DNA from: Pseudoalteromonas sp. H71
GTDB lineage: Bacteria; Pseudomonadota; Gammaproteobacteria; Enterobacterales; Alteromonadaceae
Length of the DNA: 64,000 bases
Reading direction: 5' to 3'
Assembly (NCBI RefSeq): GCF_001468485.1
Contig: NZ_LODI01000002.1
Location: 95,090-159,089, forward strand
Below are positions 28,370-38,216 of the stretch, in pieces. The notes under the pieces were generated by a model, which worked only from the letters and a program-made list of their open reading frames with translations, searched no databases and was not told the DNA's origin. The position numbers and the translations under genes were made by a program. The stretch's first letter is position 1. The number at the start of each line of letters is the position of its first letter.

Positions 28370-30043
28370 TTAAAAAACGATTGATTTACCTCTTCCTGAA
28401 CTTTCAGACGCAGCATCTAATTGCCCGTTTTTATTGATAATTACATGCAAGTCACCAAAGTGGCGCTCGTCAATTGTGTAACCCATTTTTTGAAGCTTTA
28501 GTTTTACTTCATCATTCAACCCTACATGAGCACGTACAACGTTTTTAGGCCAAAGCTGATGATGAAAGCGAGGTGAATTAACGACTTGCTCTGCACTCAT
28601 ATCAAACTCAATAGCATTTAAAATTGACTGATAAACCGAGCTAATAATAGTTGTACCACCGGGTGAGCCTGTGACCATTTGTACCGTGTTGTCTTTTAAT
28701 AAAATAGTAGGCGTCATAGAGCTAAGCATACGTTTGTGTGGCTGTATTTCATTGGCTTTGCCGCCAATAGCACCAAACACATTCATAACACCAGGTTTAG
28801 CACTAAAGTCATCCATTTCATCATTTAAAATAAAGCCAGCGCCGTCAACCACTACACCGCTGCCAAACCCTAAGTTTATGGTCGTAGTATTTGCAACAGC
28901 ATTACCCATTTTATCAATAATAGAAAAATGTGTGGTTTGTTCGCTTTCTTTTAACCCAGGCTTTATTGTTTCGGTTGAAGTAATGGCTGCCAACGAAATA
29001 CCGCTGCTACGTGTTTGCAAATACGGTTCATCAACTAATGCATTTACCGGCACATTAAAAAAGTCAGGATCACCTAAATACTCCGCTCGGTCGGCAAACA
29101 CACGTTTACCTATTTCAGAAAGTAAATGTACGTAGGGTGTTGAGTTATGAGCTATGTCGTTAACTGGTTTTTTTAGCTCATACATTTTAAGCCATTGTAA
29201 AATTGCAATGCCACCAGAACTAGGCGGCGGCGAAGTAAGTACTTCATAGCTGTTCCAACGTGCTTTTAATGGTGTGCGTGATTTAGCCGTATAATTTTTT
29301 AAATCAGCCTTAGTTATGATTCCCCCATGCTGGCGCATGAACTTTTCAATAATATTAGCTGTTTCGCCTTCATAAAATCCTGCTTGGCCATTATCACGAA
29401 TTCGCATTAAGGTTTTTGCTAGGTCGGGTTGCTTAAATATTTCATTAGCTTTTAAACCAGCAAAATACTTTTCGAAGTTAACGTTTATTTTTTGCTCGTT
29501 TAAATAGCTGATATAATTACTAGCTCCTTGCGCTAGCTTTGGTGGCACAACAAACCCCTTCTCAGCCAAAGTAACTGCGGGTTGCACTAGCGTTTCCCAG
29601 TCAACCGTGCCATGTTTTTTATGTGCTAACCACATACCCGCAACACTCCCGGGTACACCGCTTGCGTGGATGCCATAAATTGATTTATTGGGGATCACAT
29701 TACCTTGTTCATCTAAATACATATCACGATGAGCAGCACTTGGGGCAGTTTCTCGGTAATCAATAAAATCACTTTTGCCATCTTTTTGGATGAGCATAAA
29801 ACCGCCACCACCAATGTTACCCGCTTCGGGAAGCGTCACAGCTAGTACAAATTGTGCTGCTATAGCTGCATCTACTGCGTTACCACCTTGCTCTAATATG
29901 TTTTTAGCCGCATCTGCACTGAACGAGTCAGGCATAGCGACAGCACTTTGCACAACCTGCTTAGCCGCTACATTAAATGCACTAAATTGCAGCATAACTA
30001 CGCTAGTTATCACTAACTTGCTTGGCGAGAAAAATAAGCCCAT
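28370..30043 (-). CDS. ggt: Gamma-glutamyltransferase
   Basis: 557 aa with an N-terminal signal peptide (LVITSVVMLQFSAFNVAAK), so periplasmic. The self-cleavage site and catalytic threonine lie in EQTTHFSI (about residue 369), followed by NTTTINLGFGSGVVVDGAGFILNDEMDDF and the PSG-like GSPGGTTI loop. The precursor splits into large and small subunits. It hydrolyses glutathione and gamma-glutamyl compounds. Single gene; no operon partner. Confidence 0.95.
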   Translation of the reverse strand: MGLFFSPSKLVITSVVMLQFSAFNVAAKQVVQSAVAMPDSFSADAAKNILEQGGNAVDAAIAAQFVLAVTLPEAGNIGGGGFMLIQKDGKSDFIDYRETAPSAAHRDMYLDEQGNVIPNKSIYGIHASGVPGSVAGMWLAHKKHGTVDWETLVQPAVTLAEKGFVVPPKLAQGASNYISYLNEQKINVNFEKYFAGLKANEIFKQPDLAKTLMRIRDNGQAGFYEGETANIIEKFMRQHGGIITKADLKNYTAKSRTPLKARWNSYEVLTSPPPSSGGIAILQWLKMYELKKPVNDIAHNSTPYVHLLSEIGKRVFADRAEYLGDPDFFNVPVNALVDEPYLQTRSSGISLAAITSTETIKPGLKESEQTTHFSIIDKMGNAVANTTTINLGFGSGVVVDGAGFILNDEMDDFSAKPGVMNVFGAIGGKANEIQPHKRMLSSMTPTILLKDNTVQMVTGSPGGTTIISSVYQSILNAIEFDMSAEQVVNSPRFHHQLWPKNVVRAHVGLNDEVKLKLQKMGYTIDERHFGDLHVIINKNGQLDAASESSGRGKSIVF

Positions 30044-30194
30044 ACAGCATCCTTAAATTATTGTTTTAATATTGGTGTTATTGAAAAATTAATTAAAAAG
30101 TAAACATCTTAAAAATAACTAACAGCATAACCTCACGCTTATTTATGCATAGCTTTAATGGCTAGGTCAATCGTTGCGCATTCAGATTTTAGTC

Positions 30195-30740
30195 TTACCT
30201 TAAACACTTAGAATAAAGAACAGCAGGTAGCTCACCCTGTTCATCGGTATGTGTGTAGGTTTTAATAAACAACAGTCCAAGTTTTTCCATTACTTTTATA
30301 GAACCGATATTATCAGCCAGAGCACTGGCGCTAATTTTTTTTACACTAGGCTGTTTTGCTAACTCTCCACACAGTGCCTTAGCAGCTTCAGTAGCGTATC
30401 CATGTCCCCAACTAGCTTGTTTAAAGCGCCAACCAATTTCAATATCACTAAAGTTTGGTGAATCACTAAAAAAATCCATAGGCCTCAGTAGAATCCAGCC
30501 AATAAACATATTCGTGTCTTTAATTGTTATTGACCAAAGCCCCCACCCTGTTTGCTCATTTCGATAAGCAAGCATACGCGGTATACCTTCCTCTTTAATT
30601 TGCTCTTTTGAGGTAGGAACCCCGCGTGTTAAAAATTGCATAACGGCAGGGTCTTGATCAAGTTCATACAGTTGCCGCCAATCGTGTTCGTCCATTAATT
30701 TAAATTTTAACCGCTTTGTTACGGGGGCGTTCATTTTCAT
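30195..30740 (-). CDS. GNAT family N-acetyltransferase
   Basis: 181 aa resembling the RimJ/RimL-type GNAT group: TKRLKFKLMDEHDWRQLYEL at the start, the strand IEIGWRFKQASWGHGYATEAAKALCGE containing the acetyl-CoA pyrophosphate loop (Q/R-x-x-G-x-A variant), and NIGSIKVMEKLGL near the end. Substrate unknown. Confidence 0.85.
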   Translation of the reverse strand: MKMNAPVTKRLKFKLMDEHDWRQLYELDQDPAVMQFLTRGVPTSKEQIKEEGIPRMLAYRNEQTGWGLWSITIKDTNMFIGWILLRPMDFFSDSPNFSDIEIGWRFKQASWGHGYATEAAKALCGELAKQPSVKKISASALADNIGSIKVMEKLGLLFIKTYTHTDEQGELPAVLYSKCLR

Positions 30741-30790
30741 TAGTGTATAGTTCCTTTAAATCAATTATTAATCTCTTGAGGAGATAACAC

Positions 30791-31156
30791 ATGAACAAAT
30801 TAGCAGGTTTAGCATTATTAGGCACTTTAATAACTTTAACGGGTTGTGAAGATGCCAAAGAAGTAAAAGAAGAAACAAAAGAAAAAACCGCTCAAATGCA
30901 AGAGCAATTGGGTGATGCATGGAATGAAGTAAAAGAAACAACAAACGATCTTAAAAATGATGAGTCACTAAACGAACTGCTGCAAGAAAGTAAAGCAATG
31001 GGCTTAGACATGTACGACGATGGTAAAGAAATTGCTATTGATGCATGGATAAAAAGTAAAGAAGCCGCAGGTGAATTAACAGAAAAAACGAAGCAAAAAG
31101 CGCAAGAAATTGCTGATGAAATTGAGCAAGCTCGTGAAGAACATAATAAGGGATAA
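30791..31156 (+). CDS. Small helical lipoprotein, unknown
   Basis: 121 aa. Signal sequence with lipobox LTGC (Cys 19), then a highly charged Lys/Glu-rich, almost wholly alpha-helical region with heptad-like spacing (EVKEETKEKTAQMQEQ, ELTEKTKQKAQEIADEIEQ). Similar to small envelope stress or apolipoprotein-like proteins in composition, but no family recognised. GAGGAG precedes the ATG. Ends at its own terminator. Confidence 0.75.
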   Translation: MNKLAGLALLGTLITLTGCEDAKEVKEETKEKTAQMQEQLGDAWNEVKETTNDLKNDESLNELLQESKAMGLDMYDDGKEIAIDAWIKSKEAAGELTEKTKQKAQEIADEIEQAREEHNKG

Positions 31157-31169
31157 TAAATCTTGTAAT

Positions 31170-31203
31170 AAAAAAAGGTAAGCCATTACGGCTTACCTTT
31201 TTT
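31170..31203. terminator. Bidirectional terminator between the lipoprotein gene and fabB
   Basis: 14-bp stem AAAAAAGGTAAGCC / GGCTTACCTTTTTT with loop ATTAC, between convergent genes. Confidence 0.9.
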
Positions 31204-31229
31204 GTATCGTACATAACAACTGTGAGTAA

Positions 31230-32441
31230 TTAAGCTTTATATTTGCTCATTACCAGAGTGGCGTTTGTACCACCAAAACCAAAGCTGTTAGACATTACTG
31301 TATTAAGCGCTACGTCTTTGCGTTCCGTCACAATATCTAAACCTTCAGCTTGCTCGTCTAATTCATCAACATTAATAGACGGCGCTACAAAGCCATGCTC
31401 AAGCATTAGCAAAGAGAAAATGGCTTCATGCACACCTGCAGCCCCTAATGCATGACCAGTCATTGCTTTTGTTGCACTGATCATTGGCGAGTTACCACCA
31501 AATACATCTTGAATTGCACCAAGCTCTTTGACATCACCCACCGGTGTTGATGTACCATGCGTGTTAAGATAATCAATGCTGTCTACATTTTGCATTGCTT
31601 GGCGCATGCAACGTGCAGCGCCCTCGCCCGAAGGTGCAACCATATCGTAACCGTCAGATGTAGCACCATACCCTACTATTTCAGCGTAAATATGTGCGCC
31701 ACGTGCTAATGCATGCTCAAGCTCTTCCACAACCACAATGCCACCACCGCCAGAAATAACAAACCCATCGCGGTTAGCATCATAGGTGCGCGATGCTTTT
31801 TCTGGCGTTTCGTTGTATTTAGTTGACAGTGCACCCATTGCGTCAAATTCCATTGCAAGCGTCCAGTGAAGTTCTTCACCGCCACCAGCAAACACAACGT
31901 CTTGCTTACCCAGTTGAATTTGTTCAACCGCATTACCAATACAATGCGCCGACGTAGCACACGCAGAGCTAATTGAATAATTAACGCCTTTTATTTTAAA
32001 AGGGGTCGCTAAACATGCTGATGTTGTACTGGCCATAGTACGTGGCACCATATAAGGTCCTACGCGTTTTACGCCTTTTTCACGTAAAATATCAGCAGCT
32101 TCAACTTGCCATTTAGATGAACCACCACCAGAGCCAACAATAATACCCGTGCGCTCGTTTGACACTTGGTCTTCTGATAATCCAGAATCTTCAATTGCTT
32201 GCGTCATAGAAATGTAAGAGTACGCAGCTGCATCGCCCATAAAACGCATTGCTTTACGGTCAACGTGATCTTTAACATTTATGTCAATTTTACCCGATAC
32301 GTTACTGCGTAAGTTATAGTCGGCAAACTCTTGGTTGAAAGCGATACCACTTTTACCTGTTTTTAATGACTCTAAAACTTCTTCTTTGTTGTTACCAATG
32401 CTTGATACAACACCGATACCGGTAATTACGGCTCTTCTCAT
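31230..32441 (-). CDS. fabB: 3-oxoacyl-ACP synthase I (FabB)
   Basis: 403 aa from [16 protein letters not shown] (ATG 32441, AGGGAA upstream); a longer in-frame reading to 32474 adds an unlikely leader. Catalytic triad of the condensing enzymes: Cys in [10 protein letters not shown], His in [11 protein letters not shown], His in [12 protein letters not shown]. FabB elongates unsaturated acyl chains and is needed for unsaturated fatty acid synthesis. It diverges from mnmC, as in E. coli, with a FabR-like operator between. Confidence 0.95.
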   Translation of the reverse strand: MRRAVITGIGVVSSIGNNKEEVLESLKTGKSGIAFNQEFADYNLRSNVSGKIDINVKDHVDRKAMRFMGDAAAYSYISMTQAIEDSGLSEDQVSNERTGIIVGSGGGSSKWQVEAADILREKGVKRVGPYMVPRTMASTTSACLATPFKIKGVNYSISSACATSAHCIGNAVEQIQLGKQDVVFAGGGEELHWTLAMEFDAMGALSTKYNETPEKASRTYDANRDGFVISGGGGIVVVEELEHALARGAHIYAEIVGYGATSDGYDMVAPSGEGAARCMRQAMQNVDSIDYLNTHGTSTPVGDVKELGAIQDVFGGNSPMISATKAMTGHALGAAGVHEAIFSLLMLEHGFVAPSINVDELDEQAEGLDIVTERKDVALNTVMSNSFGFGGTNATLVMSKYKA

Positions 32442-32516
32442 GGGTGATTCCCTTAGCTTAATACTTAATTGCATTTTATTTTACGCGAATTTAATCTCTT
32501 AAGTGGTCAGCTTTCT

Positions 32517-32534
32517 AGCGTACACTTGTACTCT
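32517..32534. promoter_or_regulatory. FabR-like operator upstream of fabB
   Basis: AGCGTACA-CT-TGTACTCT: an 8-bp inverted repeat with one mismatch, close to the AGCGTACA/TGTACGCT palindrome of gammaproteobacterial FabR. It lies 75 bp upstream of the fabB start. FabR represses fabA and fabB according to the unsaturated/saturated acyl balance. The site is inferred from similarity. Confidence 0.6.
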
Positions 32535-32619
32535 GAACTGCTAGCTTATAAATAACGCCAGACTATTACAAAGAAAACCCGTAAAATAATGAAAAATATA
32601 CTCTATAAATTTGTTAATT

Positions 32620-34629
32620 ATGATCAAAAACGCACATATACACTTTAACGATTTAGGTACACCGTTTGCTGATGACTTCGGTGATATTTATTTTTCGAAT
32701 GACGATGGCCTTGCTGAATCGCATTATGTGTTTTATGAGCAAAATAATATAGACACTCGATTACAAACTCATGACCAATCCCATTTTGTAATAGCAGAAA
32801 CAGGGTTTGGCACAGGGCTGAATTTCTTAAATACATGGCAACACTTTAACGATCATATTGCACGTCAACAATCACAAAATCAATTAGATAAAGGTGTTAA
32901 ACGCCTTCACTTTATTTCGTTTGAAAAATATCCGTTAAAAGTCGACGATTTAAGCCAAGTACTTCAAGCATGGCCTACATTACAAAAATTAAGCAAAAAA
33001 CTCGTTAACAGTTACCCTATCAACTTACAAGGATGCCACCGCCTTGAGTTTGACAGCGGGCGTGTTGTGCTTGATTTACATTTTGGTGATGCGCTGGCGT
33101 CTATTAATACAATGAGCTACCCACAAACAGGTGTTGTTGATGCGTGGTATCTGGATGGCTTTGCCCCAAGTAAAAACCCTGACATGTGGCAACAAAGCTT
33201 ATTTAATGGCATGGCTAAGATTTCAAAAGCAAAAGCAACACTCGCTACATTTACCGCCGCAGGTTTTGTTCGCCGTGGCTTAATAGAAGCCGGGTTTAAT
33301 ACAATCAAAAGTAAAGGCTTTGGCAAAAAAAGAGACATGCTAATTGGCCAAATAAATGATGCAAATACAGCGCAATCTGCACCGCCTTACTTTAATCAAA
33401 ATGCGAGCAAACTCGAAAAAATTGCTATTATTGGTGGCGGTATAGCAAGTAGTTGTATTTTATATAGCCTTGCTAAACGTGGTATTGCAGCTGAATTATT
33501 TTGCCAAGATCCACGTCCCGCTATGGGCGCATCTCATAATGTACAAGGCGCAGTGTATCCTCATTTGCAAGCCAAAAACTCACCACATAGTGAACTTTTT
33601 GCTCATAGTTTTTTATACGCAAAGCGTGTTTACCAACAACTGCTGGATGAAGGCTTTAGTTTTGATCATCAATGGTGTGGTGTTTTGCAACATGCAGTAA
33701 AAAAACCGCTGGCTGATAAACACAAAAACCTAGCTCATAAGCAACTTTGGCCAAAGCAACTTATGCAAAACGTAACCGCAGAGCAAGGCGATGAAATAGC
33801 CGGCGTTCAAACTGGTTACCCCGGTGTGTTTTTTGAACAAGGGGGTTGGGTTAATCCACCACAACTCGTTAATGCAATGCTAGCCGCAGCCAATAAACTA
33901 GCGCCTCACAACAGCCATTTTAATTGCAATATCATAAACCTAAAAAAAACAGAAAACGGCTGGTTTTTAACAAGCAATCACCAAAAGTTTGGCCCATTTA
34001 GCGATGTTATTATTTGCGCTGGTGAGCACAGCGACGCATTTGAGCAAACAAAAGCACTTCCTATTGTAGGTGTACGCGGGCAAGTGTCGCATGTGCAAGC
34101 AAGCCCTGAATCTCAAAAGCTTAAGACGGTGCTTTGCCATAAAGGCTACTTTACGCCAGCTTATTTAGACCACCACTGTATGGGTGCTACGTTTGATAAA
34201 AACAGTAAAAGCCGTCATGTTTCAGATGAAGATAACCAAACCAACCGTGATCAACTCATCAACTTTTACGAACATAGCGACTTTGCCACAACGTTAGGTA
34301 AAGTAAACTCGGCAAAAGCCGCTGTCCGATGCACATTCATCGATCACCTGCCAATGGCTGGGCAATGGTGTGAACAAAGCGATTATACTAACGCATTTGC
34401 AAATCTAAGGCTGGGGAAACGTTACCAATACTTGCCTCTGGCTAACCCTCAACAAGGACTGCATATTTTCACAGGTTTTGGAGCTCGCGCTTTATGCAGC
34501 GCACCACTGTGTGCCGAACACTTTATTAGCTGCTTAGCAAACGAGCCACGCCCTCTCAGCGAGCGAGTGAGCCAAGCAATACATCCTGCTCGTTTTATTG
34601 TAAGAGATTTAATCCGCAATAAAATATAA
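32620..34629 (+). CDS. mnmC: Bifunctional tRNA 5-methylaminomethyl-2-thiouridine biosynthesis protein MnmC
   Basis: 669 aa (E. coli 668). N-terminal methyltransferase domain with AETGFGTGLNFL and DAWYLDGFAPSKNPDMW; C-terminal FAD-dependent oxidoreductase domain with IIGGGIASSCILYSLAKRG and GVRGQVSHV. The two activities convert cmnm5s2U to mnm5s2U at the wobble position of certain tRNAs. ATG 32620 is preferred to an upstream TTG at 32611 by alignment with the family start (HIHFNDLGTP...DDFGDIYFSN). Confidence 0.95.
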   Translation: MIKNAHIHFNDLGTPFADDFGDIYFSNDDGLAESHYVFYEQNNIDTRLQTHDQSHFVIAETGFGTGLNFLNTWQHFNDHIARQQSQNQLDKGVKRLHFISFEKYPLKVDDLSQVLQAWPTLQKLSKKLVNSYPINLQGCHRLEFDSGRVVLDLHFGDALASINTMSYPQTGVVDAWYLDGFAPSKNPDMWQQSLFNGMAKISKAKATLATFTAAGFVRRGLIEAGFNTIKSKGFGKKRDMLIGQINDANTAQSAPPYFNQNASKLEKIAIIGGGIASSCILYSLAKRGIAAELFCQDPRPAMGASHNVQGAVYPHLQAKNSPHSELFAHSFLYAKRVYQQLLDEGFSFDHQWCGVLQHAVKKPLADKHKNLAHKQLWPKQLMQNVTAEQGDEIAGVQTGYPGVFFEQGGWVNPPQLVNAMLAAANKLAPHNSHFNCNIINLKKTENGWFLTSNHQKFGPFSDVIICAGEHSDAFEQTKALPIVGVRGQVSHVQASPESQKLKTVLCHKGYFTPAYLDHHCMGATFDKNSKSRHVSDEDNQTNRDQLINFYEHSDFATTLGKVNSAKAAVRCTFIDHLPMAGQWCEQSDYTNAFANLRLGKRYQYLPLANPQQGLHIFTGFGARALCSAPLCAEHFISCLANEPRPLSERVSQAIHPARFIVRDLIRNKI

Positions 34630-34688
34630 ATGACAAAGCCCCTAATTTAGGTAAACTATTCTTAATAAAAGGAACTTATAGAGCCACA

Positions 34689-35009
34689 ATGAAAAAATTA
34701 ATTGTACTATCGCTGATATTGTTTACCTCGTTTAAAGCACTTAGCATAAATGTTATTAACATTGCCCTGCCTGATGAGTTTGTTACAACAATGGAAGTAA
34801 CAGATGAATACCCACTTGTAAAAACAGGGTATTTAACGCAATCTATTTCGTCCATTACAGACTTTTATCAGCAACAGTTAGGTGAGCCATTAAGCGTAAC
34901 CGGCAATAAAAATTACCGTACCCTTCATTACAATTACCAAACTCGTAAAGTGCGTATTAGCTTATACCACCGTAACTATGTGACCGAAGTGAGTATAATG
35001 ATCGAATAA
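34689..35009 (+). CDS. Small secreted protein, unknown
   Basis: 106 aa with a signal peptide (KKLIVLSLILFTSFKALS) and a short mature domain rich in Tyr and beta-strand-forming residues (RTLHYNYQTRKVRISLYHRNYVTEVSIMIE). Probably periplasmic. No family recognised. Follows mnmC by 59 bp; could share its transcript. Confidence 0.7.
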   Translation: MKKLIVLSLILFTSFKALSINVINIALPDEFVTTMEVTDEYPLVKTGYLTQSISSITDFYQQQLGEPLSVTGNKNYRTLHYNYQTRKVRISLYHRNYVTEVSIMIE

Positions 35010-35190
35010 ACGTTATAAAAAAACACCAATGTAGCCACTCATTTTCATACTCAGTTAAGGTGCTCGTTTTAAATTAAACGTTCTTTAAAATTAACCAATT
35101 AATATCTCTTTTTACCCTTTAAAAACAATTTTTGAGCCCAAGCTCTATTTGTAAGCAAACACATTTACTAACAAGTGAAAGGAGTTAATT

Positions 35191-35826
35191 ATGAGTAAGA
35201 CCTTAATTATTGGCGCAAGTGGTCAAATTGGTAAAATGACAACGGAGTTATTACTTAAGAACGAACAAAATGTTACCGCCCTTGTTCGTGATAAAACTAA
35301 ACTAAGTGATTTAGAAAGCCCGTTTTTAAATATTGTAGAGCAGGACTTAGAAGGTGACTTTAGCGAAGCTGTAAAAGGTTGCGACCAAGTAATTTTTGCA
35401 GCGGGTTCTGGTGGAAGTACTGGGGATGATAAAACATTATTGATTGACTTATGGGCTGCTGTTAAAGCAGTAAATTATGCAAAAGATAATAAAGTTAAAC
35501 ACTTTATTATGGTCAGCTCAATCGGTGCAGACAACCCGGACGCAATAGAAAGCGATTTAAAACCTTACTTAGTTGCTAAACACATGGCCGACGAATACTT
35601 AACCAATAGCAGCTTAAATTACACCATTGTTCGCCCTGGTACGCTTACTGATGAAACAGCCTCAATGGAAGTGACAAAACAGCGCCCTGATGATCAAGAC
35701 AAAGCCAAAATCAGTCGAGAAAATGTAGCCAATGCGCTACTGCATATTGCAACTAACTCATTTGAAAAAAGTCGTATTTTTGAGTTATTTGATGGTGATA
35801 CAGCAATAAAATCTGCGGTTAAATAA
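35191..35826 (+). CDS. NAD(P)-binding SDR-type oxidoreductase
   Basis: 211 aa, atypical (NmrA/YwnB-like) SDR: LIIGASGQIGKMTTELL nucleotide-binding start, VIFAAGSGGSTGDD, FIMVSSIGADNP and YTIVRPGTLTDE, where the active-site lysine is in AKHMADEYL. AAGGAG precedes the ATG. Substrate unknown. Confidence 0.87.
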   Translation: MSKTLIIGASGQIGKMTTELLLKNEQNVTALVRDKTKLSDLESPFLNIVEQDLEGDFSEAVKGCDQVIFAAGSGGSTGDDKTLLIDLWAAVKAVNYAKDNKVKHFIMVSSIGADNPDAIESDLKPYLVAKHMADEYLTNSSLNYTIVRPGTLTDETASMEVTKQRPDDQDKAKISRENVANALLHIATNSFEKSRIFELFDGDTAIKSAVK

Positions 35827-36302
35827 TTTAAGCGCTCCATTAACCTGAGCGTTAGTGGAGCAACACTTTCATCGATTACCAATCGATGAAACAGCAAACA
35901 TTAAAACAAGGGCGTAATACTGAGCCTAATGGATCTAAAAAAGGAATAGGCAATAAGGCACCCATTTGCATGCAACAAACAATTACCCCATTACTTCGCA
36001 AAAACTTTAAACCCAAAGTAGTCACGATGAGATTCAGTAAACTAGACGACACAGCCCCAAGATTAGATCTAAGTGAGTGCCGCTCTAATAGTTAAATGTA
36101 AAATAATCCACGTTTCCTTCCCTACTTTGCAAATTTTCTTCTTATGAACCCACTTTTCTGTACTAATTTTAAGCACAGTAAATTATTAATGAAAAATCAT
36201 TAGTGAGGATTATAGATAACCGTGCTCCAATCTGTTAAATTTATGTTATGTATCTAAAATAAAAACAAAGCTTCTTTCTGGGATGTTAATAAGGGAATTA
36301 AT
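35827..36302. other. Intergenic region with a doubtful 69-codon ORF
   Basis: An open frame at 35886-36095 (plus strand, starts MKQQTLKQGRNTEPNG) has no good ribosome site and an unremarkable composition; it may be real but I cannot support it. Just before it, ATCGATTACCAATCGAT (35872-35888) is a small inverted repeat (ATCGAT / ATCGAT). The rest is AT-rich leader for the next gene, with AAGGGA before its GTG. Confidence 0.4.
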
Positions 36303-37358
36303 GTGAGCGCTACATTTAAAATTATTTTTAATGGCCGATTACACCAGCATGCCAATATTCCATTGGTACAAAAAGAACTAAGTCAGTTTTTAAATATTCC
36401 CCATGCTATTGCCATCAAATTATTTGACGGTAAACCCTACGCATTGAAAAAAGATCTAACGAGTATTGAAGCTGTTAAAGCCGAATCGTCACTTAAAAAA
36501 ATGGGCTTAATAACACGAGTTGAACTGCATCAATCTACCTCTTTAACTGAAAAACAGTATCCTTTAGCGTTAAAAACACCAACAAATTACGATAATGCAA
36601 AAACACATAAAACGTCCAATTCAAAACGTATACTACTGCAAAAAAAAGCAATTTATGTAAGGGATATGATTACGCGTTACAAAAACTACCAAGTAAAGCT
36701 GCAGCGCGCGTCACTAAAAAGCCTGCTCTATTTTTGTTACGTATCCCTGTTAGTTGTGACAATTACGGGCCTTACCATTAGCTGTAATTTACTTTCAAAC
36801 ATTGTGAATGAATCGCAAAGTAACACTTTAGTTAACTTAACCTACCAAGATTACAAACAATACATAACTGACCAAAACGCAATTAACAATCAACAAAGCA
36901 ATATTAATACCGATAATAATGCATCGCAAAACCAAGGTAGTGAGCAATTCAATCGGTTTGCCCTATTAATTAATAGTTATGCTGAAAATGTAAAACAGCC
37001 TAATGTGGAAAAAATGGGAGGAGAAAAATTAAACCTACGCCTGCAAGAAATAGACGAATTAGGTGAAAAAAATGTATTTTGGCTGCAACTCATTAATTTA
37101 GCAAAAAACTTAAATAACGACGCGCATGTAATGAGCACACTTAGTAATGCCGACCCAAACAAAGTTCAATGGATCAACGCCGTAGACTGGATCAGCCAGC
37201 GTTATATTAGGCAGCAACAAATCAGCAACTCTCTTCCTAAAGTTAATGAACCTAACAACGTTGTGCTTAATTTAACGCTATCAATTAGTGTTTTATCACT
37301 ACTTCTATTAATGATCATTGTGATAAAAATGAAGCTACGTACAATTAGAGAAACCTAG
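36303..37358 (+). CDS. Two-helix membrane protein, unknown
   Basis: 351 aa starting at GTG 36303 (AAGGGA 7 bases upstream). Residues 1-78 form a small alpha/beta module (FKIIFNGRLHQHANIPLVQKEL, LFDGKPYALKKDLTSIEAVKAESSLKKMGL) of a kind seen at the N-terminus of several gammaproteobacterial membrane proteins. A basic linker, a membrane helix (about 140-160), an Asn/Gln-rich periplasmic domain of about 160 residues and a second helix (VLNLTLSISVLSLLLLMIIVI) follow. No function recognised. It converges on the old end of the tmRNA locus. Confidence 0.75.
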   Translation: MSATFKIIFNGRLHQHANIPLVQKELSQFLNIPHAIAIKLFDGKPYALKKDLTSIEAVKAESSLKKMGLITRVELHQSTSLTEKQYPLALKTPTNYDNAKTHKTSNSKRILLQKKAIYVRDMITRYKNYQVKLQRASLKSLLYFCYVSLLVVTITGLTISCNLLSNIVNESQSNTLVNLTYQDYKQYITDQNAINNQQSNINTDNNASQNQGSEQFNRFALLINSYAENVKQPNVEKMGGEKLNLRLQEIDELGEKNVFWLQLINLAKNLNNDAHVMSTLSNADPNKVQWINAVDWISQRYIRQQQISNSLPKVNEPNNVVLNLTLSISVLSLLLLMIIVIKMKLRTIRET

Positions 37359-37378
37359 TATTTTTTATTCATTACATA

Positions 37379-37418
37379 AAAAAACCCGCAGCCTGATTAC
37401 TCAAGTTGCGGGTTTTTT
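37379..37418. terminator. Bidirectional terminator, apparently the original ssrA terminator
   Basis: Stem AACCCGCA (37383-37390) / TGCGGGTT (37407-37414) with A- and T-runs. It ends the preceding plus-strand gene. The sequence from here through 37468 can be aligned with 42981-43072, the present tmRNA 3' end and terminator, so it probably belonged to ssrA before the island inserted. Confidence 0.85.
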
Positions 37419-37449
37419 AGGGTTTTTAAACAAACGAATTTAAAAACCA

Positions 37450-37468
37450 TTATTGGTGGAGCTGGGGG
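37450..37468. repeat. Left attachment-site repeat
   Basis: 19-bp copy of the tmRNA acceptor-end sequence, ending in five G where the intact gene has six. Downstream identity fades after this point. It marks the far end of the island. Confidence 0.88.
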
Positions 37469-37529
37469 AATCTTAATCGAAAACATAACCAAATGAAAAT
37501 TAATGAATCCTAATTACACAAAACCACTC

Positions 37530-37549
37530 GTTGTTACTATTGTTGTGAC
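37530..37549. repeat. Left-arm integrase-type repeats
   Basis: GTTGTTAC at 37530-37537 and a one-mismatch copy GTTGTGAC at 37542-37549, about 60-80 bp inside the left attachment site. The same octamer recurs beside the integrase gene near the other end. They are candidate arm-type binding sites for the integrase. Confidence 0.5.
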
Positions 37550-37643
37550 TATTTGTTTTTGTGTGGGTTCAAATTCGCGTCTTGCAGCTGCACTTATCTA
37601 GATTAAGACACTTACTGAAACAAATATATGAATGAACTAACGT

Positions 37644-38195
37644 TTAACTTTTATTTATTCGTTTTTGAATTGCATCTAAAAAAGCAGCCGATACCCTATG
37701 ATCTACTTTAAAAACTGAGTCACACTTTTTACCTGCAGCTTTAAACTCGACATCTTTAACAGCAAGCTCTTTTAACTTACCTAGGGAAATGTCTATAGCA
37801 AAATACTCATGGATGACAACATAGCTAACACCCATTGCAGAGTTAGAAACTACATTTCTATCTATTTTGTGTAATTTGTATTCGTTTCCTAATTCATCAT
37901 AAGCAGCATCAATAAAGCACCAACCGTTTTGTGAAAACATTTTTCCATATACCTGTATAAAATCAGGACTTGTAGAGTTATCACGATAACTTGCCCTATA
38001 ATTATACTGCGTTACGGGCTCGGTCATTCCTCCTTGATACACTTCTGTCTTTAACCAACCTTGAGACTTAAATTTATCATAGGAATAGGTAACACTTTTT
38101 GCAGCAGCTTCTTTACTGCCAACATTTAAATTGTAAGCGCAGGCACTTAGCAATAGAATAGGGTAAATTAGTAATATAGCTTTTAAGATTTTCAT
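37644..38195 (-). CDS. Island cargo lipoprotein, unknown
   Basis: 183 aa. Lipoprotein signal peptide KAILLIYPILLLSAC with lipobox LSAC (Cys 19), then a soluble domain containing VTYSYDKFKSQGWLKTEVYQGG and two cysteines (GWCFIDAAYDELG, KKCDSVFK) that could pair. No family recognised. Last gene of the island, 21 bp after the neighbouring exported protein, so probably co-expressed with it. Confidence 0.7.
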   Translation of the reverse strand: MKILKAILLIYPILLLSACAYNLNVGSKEAAAKSVTYSYDKFKSQGWLKTEVYQGGMTEPVTQYNYRASYRDNSTSPDFIQVYGKMFSQNGWCFIDAAYDELGNEYKLHKIDRNVVSNSAMGVSYVVIHEYFAIDISLGKLKELAVKDVEFKAAGKKCDSVFKVDHRVSAAFLDAIQKRINKS

Positions 38196-38216
38196 ACAAT
38201 TCCTTTTATTTAATAT

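Noticed and set aside
32497..32512. Possible FadR activator site (AAGTGGTCAGCTTT) near fabB
   Set aside because: Only one half resembles FadR; the second half-site is missing, so it is not listed.
35886..36095. 69-codon plus-strand ORF (MKQQTLKQGRN...)
   Set aside because: No ribosome site, no recognisable domain, and it lies in a leader region; described under the intergenic entry but not called a gene.
37558..37590. tRNA-like GGGTTCAAATTC in the left part of the island
   Set aside because: Resembles a T-arm, but no acceptor stem, anticodon arm or CCA end can be built around it.
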